NCBI GenBank assembly: GCA_900770385.1
Contig: CAAGKK010000037.1
Location: 1-64,000, forward strand
Direction: 5' to 3'
From: Clostridia bacterium
Lineage (GTDB): Bacteria > Bacillota > Clostridia > TANB77 > CAG-508
DNA length: 64,000 nucleotides
The notes beneath the pieces were generated by a model that was not told the DNA's origin, ran no database searches, and worked only from the letters and a program-made list of their open reading frames with translations. This document shows positions 42,435 to 52,585 of the stretch, piece by piece. Position 1 is the first letter of the stretch; each line of letters begins with the position of its first letter. The position numbers and the translations under genes are program-made.

Positions 42435-44438
42435 ATGGAAGATAGATTAAAAAATGTTGAAGATATCATGAAAAAATATAACGATATAAAAGATAGCCTA
42501 GAACCAAAAGTAGATGAAAATTTTGAAAAAGAAATACAAGATAAAAAACAAGAATTAGATAGAGAAGAAAGAATCCTTCAGGCTTTTAAAGATGAATTAA
42601 ACTCATTAGATACATCAGAAATGGATTATGTTCAAATGCATGTAACTATGGGAAACTATAATAGATATATAAAAGAAGAACAAGAAAAAGTGAACTTAAT
42701 AAAAAAAGATTATGAAGAAAAATTATCTCAAAAAGAAAAAATAGAAAATCCAGATCTTACTTTAGACCAAAAAAAAGAAAAAAAATCAAAAACTTATGAG
42801 GCAAGAGATAATGCAAAAAAAAGCTTAATTTCAGAACAAAAAGAAATAGAAACTGAAATAGAAGAACAAGAATTAGAATTTAAATCTATAGAATTAAAAT
42901 TAAAGAAATTCAAGCATGAATATGAAGAACAAGAACAATCATTGGAAGAAAGAGACAACGAAGGAAAGCTTGTTACAGTGACAAAAAAGGTTAGAGTATG
43001 TACTAATGGTGAAGAATATAAAAAGTTAGATGATAAATTAAAAGAAGTAACAGATAAATTATCAAGCTTAAGAGAAGCAAAAACAAAATGTGAAGAATAT
43101 CTATCTCAAATAGATAATGAATATAAAAAAGATGTTGAAAAGATAAATGAAGTTATAAGTAGAAAAGAACCTGAAAAAGAAGAACCAACATCAGGAAAGC
43201 CAGAAACAGACCCAACAAAACAGGTGGAACCAACAACTAAAAAGCCAGAAACAGACCCAACAAAACCGGTGGAACCAGCAACTAAAAAGCCAGAAACAGC
43301 TCCAACAAAACCGGTAGAACCAGCAACTAAAAAGCCAGAACCAGCTCCGGTTAAACCAACAGAAACAACACATACGGAACCAAAAACAGGAAATGAATTA
43401 GTAGATGTAAGATTCAATGCAAAAAAGAATAATTATAGTTTGGTAATAAAAGGTGAAGATGGATTTTATAAAGAGCAAAATCAAAATTATAATGAATTAA
43501 TACAATCAAAAGAATTTGATGATTTCAAGTCAGTATTTTATACATACTATAGAGAAGCACCAGGATTAAGTGATGTTGATCCATGTGTAGCATATATGCT
43601 TCATCAAGCAGATAAAACACTAGACCAAAATAGATTAGATAATTATGTTGATGCACTAGGAAAAAAAGATAAAATGTCAGATAATACAGCAATAAGATAT
43701 GATCTAAATGGAATAGTAAATGGAATATATGGAAGAAATTATTCTAAAGCATCATCAGATATAATAATGGAAAAAGCAAATAATCATTCACAAATGGGAT
43801 TAGCAAATGTAGTGGATAAAAGTGCATTTATAAAATTTATGGAGAAACATAAACATATTAGATCCGCATTTCAATCAGTGGCAGGAATTGGAAATAAAAG
43901 AGATAAAGCTTTAGGAAATAAGAAAGTTGAAAAATTAGCACCAGCTCAAGACGACAAACAAAAAGAAGATGAAAAACTAAAAGAAAAAGATATACAAAAA
44001 TATATGAGTACAGTGATGGAAAATAAAATAGGCTTAGCTAAAAATAAAGAGGACTTACAAAAAATAAGAGAAGAAAATCAAAAATTATATGATGAAGGTA
44101 GAATATTAAAAGATGATTATGAGCAGATTGATTTTGATATTAGAGCTAGAGCAGGAGAATTAGAAGAAGAAAAAAATCCTCCAAAGAAAGAAGGAAAATA
44201 TCAAACTATTGATCCTATAATAAAAGTAGAACCAATTGAACCAGCAAAAAAATCATTTAGAGATAAATATAAAATAGATTTGGGTAATATTGTTGCTACA
44301 GCAAGTTACAAAAGAAAAGTAAGGAAAGAAAACAAAGAAAGAGGCATAAAAAATGTATATACTAGTGGAGGATTAAAATCAAAAATAAAATCTGCAATTG
44401 AAAAAAGAAACAGGAAAAGTAAAGAAAACGAAAGATAA
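42435..44438 (+). CDS. Large cytoplasmic coiled-coil protein with Pro/Thr/Lys repeats
   Basis: AAAGGAG precedes the ATG. The 667-residue protein has three parts: a long coiled coil (about residues 1-245), a linker of four 15-residue Pro/Thr/Lys/Glu repeats (255-314, KPETDPTKPVEPATK and variants), and a C-terminal part (about 320-667) with a conserved-looking segment (DVRFNAKKNNYSLVIKGEDG, VDPCVAYMLHQADKTLD) and a strongly basic end. No signal peptide or membrane segment. I do not recognise the family. The layout suggests a scaffold; the basic end could bind nucleic acid. Confidence 0.75.
   Translation: MEDRLKNVEDIMKKYNDIKDSLEPKVDENFEKEIQDKKQELDREERILQAFKDELNSLDTSEMDYVQMHVTMGNYNRYIKEEQEKVNLIKKDYEEKLSQKEKIENPDLTLDQKKEKKSKTYEARDNAKKSLISEQKEIETEIEEQELEFKSIELKLKKFKHEYEEQEQSLEERDNEGKLVTVTKKVRVCTNGEEYKKLDDKLKEVTDKLSSLREAKTKCEEYLSQIDNEYKKDVEKINEVISRKEPEKEEPTSGKPETDPTKQVEPTTKKPETDPTKPVEPATKKPETAPTKPVEPATKKPEPAPVKPTETTHTEPKTGNELVDVRFNAKKNNYSLVIKGEDGFYKEQNQNYNELIQSKEFDDFKSVFYTYYREAPGLSDVDPCVAYMLHQADKTLDQNRLDNYVDALGKKDKMSDNTAIRYDLNGIVNGIYGRNYSKASSDIIMEKANNHSQMGLANVVDKSAFIKFMEKHKHIRSAFQSVAGIGNKRDKALGNKKVEKLAPAQDDKQKEDEKLKEKDIQKYMSTVMENKIGLAKNKEDLQKIREENQKLYDEGRILKDDYEQIDFDIRARAGELEEEKNPPKKEGKYQTIDPIIKVEPIEPAKKSFRDKYKIDLGNIVATASYKRKVRKENKERGIKNVYTSGGLKSKIKSAIEKRNRKSKENER
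43197..43376 (+). repeat. Four in-frame 45-bp tandem repeats
   Basis: The units start at 43197, 43242, 43287 and 43332, each encoding a KPE..P.K..E...K pattern. The first three are very close; the last has diverged. Tandem units like this can change copy number by slippage and so alter linker length. Confidence 0.85.
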
Positions 44439-44447
44439 TAATAAAAA

Positions 44448-44478
44448 AATATCTACATATTTGTAGGTATTTTTTTTA
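44448..44478 (+). terminator. Terminator of the coiled-coil gene
   Basis: AATATCTACA pairs with TGTAGGTATT around TATT, followed by seven T bases. Confidence 0.85.
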
Positions 44479-44523
44479 TGTACAAGCATATATTCTAGTA
44501 ATACACAAAAGGAGGTGCCTTAT

Positions 44524-47193
44524 ATGTGGCATGAAAAGAATATATACGAAGTAATAAGAAAAAAGAAAACAAATGAAAAAATAGGACTAACTACTAAAGA
44601 AGTTGAAAATAGAAAAAAAGAAAGCGGTTTAAATCAAATAAGAGAAAGTAAAAAGGAAGGTATAATTAAAAAATTTATAAAACAATTTAATGACTTTATG
44701 ATTATTATATTAATTATAGCGTCTATTATTTCACTTGTTTTGGCTAAAATAGAAGGCTCAAAAGATTACATAGACTCAATTATAATTATTGCAATAGTAA
44801 TTTTTAATGCAATTTTAGGTTTAATACAAGAAAGCAAAGCAGAAAAATCAATAGAAGCACTTAAAAAAATGTCTTCTCCAACTGCAAAGGTAAAAAGAGA
44901 TGGAACAATAAAAGAAGTTGCGAGTGAAGAACTTGTTCCAGGAGATATTATAATTTTAGAAGCTGGAAAGTTTGTACCAGCAGACTGTAGACTGATTAAT
45001 TCATATAATTTAAAAATTGAGGAAGCAGCACTAACAGGAGAAAATATACCAGTAGAAAAAGATGCAAATAGAATACTAAATAAGGATATACCAATTGGTG
45101 ATATGGTTAATATGGCATTTTCTACTACAATAGTAACAGAGGGACATGGAGAAGCGGTAGTAACAGAAACAGGAATGAATACAAAAGTAGGAAAAATAGC
45201 AGATATGATTACGAAAGATCAATCACCAGAAACACCAATTCAAAAAAGATTGGCAGAAGTAGGGAAAAATCTAGGTATAATATGTTTAGCAATATGTTTT
45301 TTTATTTTTATTATAGGTTTATTTAAGAAAATAGAAATTAAAGAAATGTTTATGACATCAGTAGGACTAGCAGTTGCAGCAATACCAGAAGGATTACCAG
45401 CAATAGTAACTATAGTTCTTTCTATTGGAGTAACAAGAATGGCAAAGAAAAATGCAATAATAAGAAAACTTCCAGCAGTAGAAACTTTAGGGAGTAGTAG
45501 TGTAATATGTTCAGACAAAACAGGAACACTAACTCAAAATAAAATGACAGTAGTTAATCTTTCAAATATAAATGGTAAAATAACTGATAAACTAGAAGAA
45601 AGTTTTTTATTAGAGCTAGCATGTATGTGTACAGATGCAAATGTAGTTGATATTAAAGAAAAAGAAGTTACAGGTGAGCCTACAGAAAAAGCTATTGTAG
45701 CAAAAGCACTACAAGAAAAAATAGATAAAAGAGAATTATACAGAAAATATGAAAGAGTAAATGAAATTGCATTTAACTCAAAAAGAAAATTAATGACAAC
45801 AATACACAAAACTAATAATGGATATAGAATTATTACTAAAGGAGCGCCGGATGTTTTAATAAATAAATGTATAAAGTATTATTACAATAATTCAGAATTT
45901 AATATGGAAAAAAATATAGTTAAAAAACTGGAATGGATAAACAATCAAATGGCACAAGATGCATTAAGAGTATTGGCAGTTAGTTATAAAGATGTTAAAG
46001 AATTACCTATGCATATTGATGAAAAAATAGAAAATGAAATGGTATTTGTAGGACTAATTGGTATGATAGATCCACCAAGAGATGGTGTAAAAGAGGCAAT
46101 TATGGTTTGCAAAAATGCAGGAATAAAAACTGTTATGATCACAGGAGACCATATTGTAACTGCTAAATCAATTGCTAAGAAATTAGGAATACTTAGAAAC
46201 AAAGATTTAGCTATAACAGGCAAAGAATTAGATGAAATTAGTGATAAAGAATTGGAAAAAAATATTATGAATTATAGTGTTTTTGCAAGAGTTTCTCCAG
46301 AACATAAAGTAAGAATAGTAAATGCTTTTAGAAATGCACAAAATGTTGTTGCTATGACAGGAGATGGAGTTAATGATGCACCAGCACTAAAAAATGCAGA
46401 CATTGGAATTGCAATGGGAAAAAACGGCACAGATGTTGCAAAAAATGCTTCAGACATGATTTTAACTGATGATAATTTTGTAACTATTGTAAGTGCAGTA
46501 AAAGAAGGCAGAAATATATATGATAATATAAAAAAAGCAATTCATTTTCTAATCTCTACAAATGTTGGAGAAATTGTAACTATATTTTTAGGTTTACTAC
46601 TTGGATTAGAATCACCACTTCTTGCAATACAATTATTATGGATTAATTTAGTTACAGATTCTATGCCAGCAATTGCCTTAGGTTTGGAAAAACCAGAAAT
46701 AGACATCATGGATAAGAAACCACAAGATCCTAAGAAAGGAATTTTTTCTGATGGATTATGGAGTAATATTTTAATAGAAGGAATAATGATAGGAATTTTA
46801 ACATTATTTGCATTTAGTTTGGGTAATAATAAGTTTGGACTAGAAGTTGGAAGAACAATGGCTTTTATATGTTTGGGAATGTTAGAATTAGTTCATAGTT
46901 TTAATATAAAGAGTAATCAATCTATTTTCAAAGTAGGACTTTTAGAAAATAAATTTTTAATAGGTGCTCTAATAATAGGAATGATATTGCAATGCGGAAT
47001 AGTATGTATACCATCTTTAGCAAATGTCTTTAAATTGGTACAATTAAATAAAACACAATGGCTATATTGCCTTGGAATATCTATATTGCCAATAGTAATT
47101 ATGGAATTACAGAAAAAAATGAATGAATTAAAATTTGGTAAAACGTTATACCAATATAAAGAAAAAAGAATTTCATACGAAGAAATACTTTAA
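44524..47193 (+). CDS. Calcium-type P2A cation-transporting ATPase
   Basis: AAAGGAGG fixes ATG 44524, giving 889 residues starting MWHEKNIYEVI. P-type ATPase motifs are complete: the actuator LTGENIPVEK (TGE), the phosphorylation site CSDKTGTLTQNKM, KGAPD in the nucleotide domain and TGDGVNDAPALKNADIGIAMG. Membrane helix 4 has PEGLP and helix 6 has NLVTDSMPA, the Ca2+ site pattern of SERCA/PMR1-type pumps. Ca2+ export is therefore likely, with Mn2+ possible. No metal riboswitch is visible upstream. Confidence 0.93.
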   Translation: MWHEKNIYEVIRKKKTNEKIGLTTKEVENRKKESGLNQIRESKKEGIIKKFIKQFNDFMIIILIIASIISLVLAKIEGSKDYIDSIIIIAIVIFNAILGLIQESKAEKSIEALKKMSSPTAKVKRDGTIKEVASEELVPGDIIILEAGKFVPADCRLINSYNLKIEEAALTGENIPVEKDANRILNKDIPIGDMVNMAFSTTIVTEGHGEAVVTETGMNTKVGKIADMITKDQSPETPIQKRLAEVGKNLGIICLAICFFIFIIGLFKKIEIKEMFMTSVGLAVAAIPEGLPAIVTIVLSIGVTRMAKKNAIIRKLPAVETLGSSSVICSDKTGTLTQNKMTVVNLSNINGKITDKLEESFLLELACMCTDANVVDIKEKEVTGEPTEKAIVAKALQEKIDKRELYRKYERVNEIAFNSKRKLMTTIHKTNNGYRIITKGAPDVLINKCIKYYYNNSEFNMEKNIVKKLEWINNQMAQDALRVLAVSYKDVKELPMHIDEKIENEMVFVGLIGMIDPPRDGVKEAIMVCKNAGIKTVMITGDHIVTAKSIAKKLGILRNKDLAITGKELDEISDKELEKNIMNYSVFARVSPEHKVRIVNAFRNAQNVVAMTGDGVNDAPALKNADIGIAMGKNGTDVAKNASDMILTDDNFVTIVSAVKEGRNIYDNIKKAIHFLISTNVGEIVTIFLGLLLGLESPLLAIQLLWINLVTDSMPAIALGLEKPEIDIMDKKPQDPKKGIFSDGLWSNILIEGIMIGILTLFAFSLGNNKFGLEVGRTMAFICLGMLELVHSFNIKSNQSIFKVGLLENKFLIGALIIGMILQCGIVCIPSLANVFKLVQLNKTQWLYCLGISILPIVIMELQKKMNELKFGKTLYQYKEKRISYEEIL

Positions 47194-47248
47194 CAATATT
47201 CAGCTTACATTTTGAGCACTTTCTTTCCAAATAATTTCATTGTAATTA

Positions 47249-47337
47249 GTATTTGGAATTTAGTGTTTGGCTGTATATAGAAATATCTTCGAAGCCTTTG
47301 CCTATATTCAAAATACCAAACACTAAATACAAAATAC
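47249..47337. repeat. 89-bp long imperfect hairpin, MITE-like
   Basis: GTATTTGGAATTTAGTGTTTGG (47249-47270) matches the reverse complement of 47316-47337 with two mismatches. An inner stem (TGTATATAG with CTATATTCA) continues the fold. There is no ORF. With the palindrome at 47388, this fills the 289-base gap between the ATPase and addB; 7-base ATTCATT repeats lie between them. It looks like a small non-autonomous element. Confidence 0.6.
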
Positions 47338-47387
47338 ATATAAATTATTAACTATTCATTATTCATTATTAATTAAATCGTATGTAG

Positions 47388-47409
47388 GGGCGGACGCCTC
47401 TGTCCGCCC
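47388..47409. repeat. REP-like 22-base palindrome, copy 1
   Basis: GGGCGGAC and GTCCGCCC surround GCCTCT. It stands out from the AT-rich flanks and has a relative at 54464-54485. Confidence 0.65.
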
Positions 47410-47482
47410 GTATATAAAGAAATATATTTAAAAGAGTAGAATTACTGAAGGTTTTGTGATAAAATACTTCTAGGTGAAAATA

Positions 47483-50400
47483 ATGAGTTTAAGACTAATT
47501 TATGGAAGAAGCGGAACAGGAAAAACAACTTTTTGTTTTAATGAGATAAAAAAGCTTATAAAAGAAAATAAAAAAATATATATTATAACACCAGAACAAT
47601 TTTCATTTACTGCTGAGCAAAATTTAATGAAAACAGTAGAAAATAATTCTGTTATTAATGCTGAGGTTTTAACATTTGAAAGAATGGCACATAGAGTGAT
47701 AAACGAGATTAGAGATTCACAAAATTCCAATCTTTCAGAATGTGCTAAAGCAATGATTTTATATGATATATTAGATGAAAACAAAAAAAGTCTTAAATAT
47801 TTAGGAAAAACACAAAAGAATCTAGATATAGTTTTAAGAACTATTACAGAATTAAAAAAACATAATGTAACAACTAATATGCTAAATGAAGTATTAAGCA
47901 ATATTAATGATAAAAGATTAGAACTTAAAATAGAAGATATTTGTCTATTATTAGATAAATATAATAGTATAATTTTAAATAATTATATAGATGAAGATGA
48001 TGTGTTAACCATATTAAATAAAAACATTGACAAAACAAGCATGTTTAAAGATAGCATTATTTATATAGATGAATTTGCAGGTTTTACAAAACAAGAGTAT
48101 TTAATAATAGAAAAATTATTAAAAATATCTAAGATAGTGAATATATCAATATGCACAGATAGCATACAAGAAAGTAATAATCCAGAATCAGATGTTTTTT
48201 ATGCAAATAAAATATGTATAAATAAAATATTGCAAATAGCTAAAAACAACAATATACAAGTAGAAGATGATATAATATTAAATAAAAATTATAGATTTAA
48301 AAATAAAGATTTATACAATTTAGAAAATGAGCTATACAATTATAAACAAATCATATTGGAAAAATGTACAAGTATAAATCTGTTTTTAGCAAGTAATCCA
48401 TATACAGAAATAGAAAATGTTGCAAACAATATTATAGAACTTGTAAGAGACAAACAATATGATTATAAGGATATTGCAATTATTACTAAAGAAATAAATA
48501 GATATGAAGGATTAATAAAAGCAATTTTCGGAAAATATCAAATACCAGTATTTATAGATGAAAAACAAGATCTAAGTAAAAATAGTTTTATTAAATATAT
48601 AATAGCTTTTTTAGACATATTTGGGAAAAGTTGGACAACTCAAACAATGTTTAATTATATAAAATCTGGATTTATAGATATAAAAACAGAGGAAATTTTT
48701 ACATTAGAAAATTATTGTAAAAACTTTGGAATAAAAGGAATAAAAAAATATTCTGAAGAATGGAAAATACAAACAAATACCAATTATAATTTAGAAGAAT
48801 TGAATAATTTAAGAAAACAGATAGTAGATCCATTGCTAGAGTTTAAACAAAACTTAAATAATCAAAAAACAGTCAAAGATATATCAAAAAGTTTATATGA
48901 ATTTTTAATAAAAAATAATATAGATAAAAAATTAAATGAAAAGGTAAATATATTAGAAAAAGCAGGAAAAATAGATTTAGCTAATATTTATAGCAATAGT
49001 TGGAATATATTTATGGAAGTATTAGATTCATTAGTTTTAGTATTAGGGGATAAAAAGATTTCATTTGAAAAATATACAGAGTTAATAAAAATTGGTTTGT
49101 CAAACAGTTCTCTTGGTAAGATACCAGCAACATTAGATGAGATTACTGTAGGGGATGTGGATAGGTCAAAAAGTTCTAAGAAAAAAGTAGTGTTTATAAT
49201 AGGATTAAATGATGGAGTATTTCCTTCAAATAATAAAAGTGAAGGTTTTATTGATGACAATGAAAGAATAAAGTTAAAAAATAATGGAATAGAACTAGCT
49301 AAAACAATAATGGAACAAATATATGACGAAAACTTTAATATATATAAAGCTTTTACAATTGCAGAAGAAAAGCTTTATTTGTCATATCCAGCATCAGATG
49401 CCGATGGTAAAGGATTAAGAAAATCAATACTAATAAATAAAATAAAAAAGATATTTCCAAAACTGGAAGAAGAAAGTGATATAACTAGTATTAAAGAATG
49501 TATAGGTAATAAGGATACCACATTTGATTTACTACTTACGAATATGAGAAAATTTTTAAATGGAGAACAGATAAATGATTTCTGGTTTGAAATTTTTAAT
49601 ATATATAATAAAGATATAAAATATAAAGAAAAATTAAAAAAAGCAATAACAGGTTTTTATTATTCTAATATTCCAGAAAAGATTAATAGCAAAAACTTAG
49701 AAAAATTATATGGCAAAACACTAAAAACGAGTATATCAAAAATGGAAACCTATAGAAGATGTGCATTTTCTTACTATATTAAATATGGATTAAAATTATC
49801 AGATAAAACAGAATTTAAATTGGAAAGCCTAGACACAGGAACATTTATGCATGAAATCATAGATGAAACATTTAATTATATAAATGAAAATAATATTAAA
49901 ATAGTAGAGCTTGAAGATACAAAATTAGAAGAGATAATTGAAAATATAATAAATAAAAAATTATTATTAAATAAAAATTATATATTTAATAGTACTCCTA
50001 AGTATATAATATTGACAACTAGGCTAAAAAAAGTTATAAAGAAATCTGTAAAATACATTATAAATACACTAAAAAATAGTGATTTTAAAGTATATGGAAA
50101 TGAAATAGAATTTGGAGATGGAAAAAAATATGCTCCAATGGAAATTAGGCTTGATAATAATCAAAGAGCAGAAATAATAGGAAAAATAGATAGAGTAGAC
50201 ATTGCAGAAAATGAAGATGGTAAATATATTAGAATTATAGATTACAAATCTTCAGTAAAAAATGTAGATTTGAACGAAGTAATGGCAGGAATACAAATAC
50301 AATTACTAACATATCTAGATGCAATTACAAAAGAAGAAAATGCCAATCCAGCAGGAGTATTATATTTTAACTTAATAGAACCTATAATAAAAACTAAAAA

Positions 50401-50830
50401 TAGAAATATTACAGACGAAGAATTAGAAAATGAAATAAGAAATCAATTTAAGATGAATGGACTAATATTAGGAGATGTAAAGGTTGTACAAATGATGGAT
50501 AAATCTGTAACATCTGGTAAGTCTAGTATTATACCAGCATATATCGACAAAAATGGAGATATAAGTAAATCAAAATCAAGTACAGTAAACTTAGTTGAAT
50601 TTAAAAAATTGCAAAAACAGATAAATAACATTTTAAAGGAAATTACACAAGAAATATTAACAGGAAAAATAGAACAGAATCCTGTATATATTTCAAAGAA
50701 AAAAACAACACCATGTTTATATTGCAATTATAAATCAATATGTGGATTTAATCCAGAATGGAAAGAAAATAATTATAAATATATACCAAACCTAAATAAA
50801 AATGAAATTTTAAATGAATTAGGAGAATGA
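47483..50830 (+). CDS. addB: Helicase-exonuclease subunit AddB
   Basis: One subunit of the AddAB end-resection enzyme. AGGTGA precedes ATG 47483, giving 1115 residues. N-terminus LRLIYGRSGTGKTTFCFNEI (Walker A) and ITPEQFSFTAEQNLM, the GLNDGVFPS segment near residue 575, and the C-terminal RecB-type nuclease (IRIIDYKSS near 915, with QIQLLTYLDA) are all present. The 4Fe-4S cysteines are seen: one in RRCAFSYYIKYG and three in TPCLYCNYKSICGF. The partner addA, which usually follows, is not in the window; pgeF follows instead. Confidence 0.95.
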   Translation: MSLRLIYGRSGTGKTTFCFNEIKKLIKENKKIYIITPEQFSFTAEQNLMKTVENNSVINAEVLTFERMAHRVINEIRDSQNSNLSECAKAMILYDILDENKKSLKYLGKTQKNLDIVLRTITELKKHNVTTNMLNEVLSNINDKRLELKIEDICLLLDKYNSIILNNYIDEDDVLTILNKNIDKTSMFKDSIIYIDEFAGFTKQEYLIIEKLLKISKIVNISICTDSIQESNNPESDVFYANKICINKILQIAKNNNIQVEDDIILNKNYRFKNKDLYNLENELYNYKQIILEKCTSINLFLASNPYTEIENVANNIIELVRDKQYDYKDIAIITKEINRYEGLIKAIFGKYQIPVFIDEKQDLSKNSFIKYIIAFLDIFGKSWTTQTMFNYIKSGFIDIKTEEIFTLENYCKNFGIKGIKKYSEEWKIQTNTNYNLEELNNLRKQIVDPLLEFKQNLNNQKTVKDISKSLYEFLIKNNIDKKLNEKVNILEKAGKIDLANIYSNSWNIFMEVLDSLVLVLGDKKISFEKYTELIKIGLSNSSLGKIPATLDEITVGDVDRSKSSKKKVVFIIGLNDGVFPSNNKSEGFIDDNERIKLKNNGIELAKTIMEQIYDENFNIYKAFTIAEEKLYLSYPASDADGKGLRKSILINKIKKIFPKLEEESDITSIKECIGNKDTTFDLLLTNMRKFLNGEQINDFWFEIFNIYNKDIKYKEKLKKAITGFYYSNIPEKINSKNLEKLYGKTLKTSISKMETYRRCAFSYYIKYGLKLSDKTEFKLESLDTGTFMHEIIDETFNYINENNIKIVELEDTKLEEIIENIINKKLLLNKNYIFNSTPKYIILTTRLKKVIKKSVKYIINTLKNSDFKVYGNEIEFGDGKKYAPMEIRLDNNQRAEIIGKIDRVDIAENEDGKYIRIIDYKSSVKNVDLNEVMAGIQIQLLTYLDAITKEENANPAGVLYFNLIEPIIKTKNRNITDEELENEIRNQFKMNGLILGDVKVVQMMDKSVTSGKSSIIPAYIDKNGDISKSKSSTVNLVEFKKLQKQINNILKEITQEILTGKIEQNPVYISKKKTTPCLYCNYKSICGFNPEWKENNYKYIPNLNKNEILNELGE

Positions 50831-50831
50831 T

Positions 50832-51641
50832 ATGAAAAATTTATCAAACCAAAACATTATTCATATTAAACATGGAGAAATTGAGTATATTCAATTCAAA
50901 AAACTACTTGAATATAAAGAAAAAATAAAACATTGTTTTACACTCAAAAAATTAGATTTTAAAGGATATGACTCATACGAAGAAAACAAAGAAATGATTA
51001 CTAAAAACTATAAAGCATTATGCAAAGATTTGGATATCAAGTATGAAAATTTATGCAGACCAAAACAGACTCATACAGATAATGTAGAAAAAATAGAAAA
51101 AGGTGATTTTGGAATATATAATCCCAAATTTGATGATGTGGATGGTTTAGTAACAAGTGAAAAAGAAAAAGCATTAGTATTGGCATTTGCAGATTGTACA
51201 CCATTGTTATTTTACGATCCAATTAAAAATGTAATAGCAAACACTCATTCTGGATGGAAAGGCACATATAAAGAAATAGGAAATAAAACAGTAGAAAAAT
51301 TAGTAAAAGAATATAATTGTAATCCTAAAGATATAATTTGTTGCATAGGTCCACATATTAGAAAGTGCCACTTTGAAGTGGATAAAGATGTAAAAGATAT
51401 GTTTTATGAAAAATTTAAACATTTAAAAAATATAAATAATTATATAGTAAAAAAAGGCAATAAATACAATATAGATACCTTGGAAATAAATACTGATAAT
51501 CTAATAAGTATGGGATTATTAAAAGATAATATAATAGACAGTAAGATTTGTACAGTATGTGAAAGCAACATATGTCATTCTTATAGAGCAGAAAAAGAAG
51601 AATCTGGAAGGAGTATAGCTTTAATAGAGTTAATAAAATAA
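50832..51641 (+). CDS. pgeF: Purine nucleoside phosphorylase-type protein PgeF (YfiH/LACC1 family)
   Basis: The family cleaves or deaminates purine nucleosides; bacterial members are also linked to peptidoglycan fidelity. The 269 residues carry the metal-site residues: His in PKQTHTDNV, Cys in LAFADCTPLLFYD and His in NTHSGWKGT, then GPHIRKCHFEV and CHSYRAEKEESGR. Complete. It starts 1 base after the addB stop and is clearly in that operon. Confidence 0.92.
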   Translation: MKNLSNQNIIHIKHGEIEYIQFKKLLEYKEKIKHCFTLKKLDFKGYDSYEENKEMITKNYKALCKDLDIKYENLCRPKQTHTDNVEKIEKGDFGIYNPKFDDVDGLVTSEKEKALVLAFADCTPLLFYDPIKNVIANTHSGWKGTYKEIGNKTVEKLVKEYNCNPKDIICCIGPHIRKCHFEVDKDVKDMFYEKFKHLKNINNYIVKKGNKYNIDTLEINTDNLISMGLLKDNIIDSKICTVCESNICHSYRAEKEESGRSIALIELIK

Positions 51642-51657
51642 CACAAAAGGAGGAAAA

Positions 51658-52575
51658 ATGTTACCACAAGCAATAAAAAGAGGAGATACAATAGGTGTTG
51701 TAGCACCATCAAATCCTATTGTAGGAAAAAATATAGAAGAATTAAATAAAGCAAAAGAAATAGTAGAAAAAGACGGTTTTAAAGTAGTATTTTCTAAAAA
51801 CATATTTTCAAATACAAATGGATATACAGCAACAGCAAAAGAAAAAGCAGAAGATATAAACGAAATGTTTAGAAATCAAGATGTAAAAATGATTTGGTGT
51901 GCTAAAGGTGGAAATAATTCTAATTGCGTATTTGAATATTTAGACTATGAATTAATAAAGAAAAATCCGAAAATAATATGTGGTTATAGTGACATAACAT
52001 CACTTACAAATATGATACATAAAAAAACAGGATTAGTAACATTTAGTGGAACAAACTTTAAAACAATAGCAACAGATGAAACAGATTATAGTTATAAGGA
52101 AGCAATAAATAGATTTGTAAATGGTAGCATAGAAATAGGAAAAGAAAAAACAGGGTATAAAACAATAAAAGAAGGAACAGCAGAAGGAGAATTAGTTGGA
52201 GGAAATCTATTTTTAACAAGAGGAATGGTCTGTGGAAAATACTCAATATCTTTTAAAGACAAGATACTATTCTTAGAAGAATTAGGAATAGAAACAGAGC
52301 CGGCAGTAATCAATAATTTCTTATATTATATGAAACAAAATGGAGTATTTGACGAGATAAAAGGATTATGGCTTGGAAATTATGAACATGAAAGTAATAT
52401 AACATTAGAAGAGATAGTACAAGAAGTGCTAGGAGATGAATACAGTTTTCCGATTATTAAATCAAACAACTTTGGACATTGCGAAACAAAAACAGTAATT
52501 CCAATAGGTACAAGAGCAAGAATAAATACAAATGAAATAGAAAAGATAAAATTAATAGAAAAGTGTGTAAAATAA
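51658..52575 (+). CDS. Peptidase family S66 (LD-carboxypeptidase or MccF-like)
   Basis: The 305-residue protein starts LPQAIKRGDTIGVVAPSNPI, has GGNNSNCVFEYLDYELI, and the nucleophile Ser in CGYSDITSLTNMIHKKTGL (about residue 109). LVGGNLFLTRGM, LFLEELGIETEP (catalytic Glu) and NFGHCETKTVIPIGTRARI (catalytic His) follow. The S66 triad is intact. It could trim murein tetrapeptides (LdcA) or act like MccF; the LFLEE..E and C-terminal form are seen in both, so I leave it at family level. AAAGGAGG precedes the ATG. Confidence 0.9.
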   Translation: MLPQAIKRGDTIGVVAPSNPIVGKNIEELNKAKEIVEKDGFKVVFSKNIFSNTNGYTATAKEKAEDINEMFRNQDVKMIWCAKGGNNSNCVFEYLDYELIKKNPKIICGYSDITSLTNMIHKKTGLVTFSGTNFKTIATDETDYSYKEAINRFVNGSIEIGKEKTGYKTIKEGTAEGELVGGNLFLTRGMVCGKYSISFKDKILFLEELGIETEPAVINNFLYYMKQNGVFDEIKGLWLGNYEHESNITLEEIVQEVLGDEYSFPIIKSNNFGHCETKTVIPIGTRARINTNEIEKIKLIEKCVK

Positions 52576-52585
52576 GGAGCAAAAA

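Noticed and set aside
43106..43417. Antisense ORF of 103 codons opposite the Pro/Thr repeats
   Set aside because: It exists only because the 45-bp repeats keep the opposite frame open; its Gly/Val/Phe repeats mirror the sense repeats and no ribosome site is present.
44440..44523. Metal riboswitch before the Ca2+-type ATPase
   Set aside because: Only a simple terminator of the previous gene and about 45 bases of unstructured leader are present.
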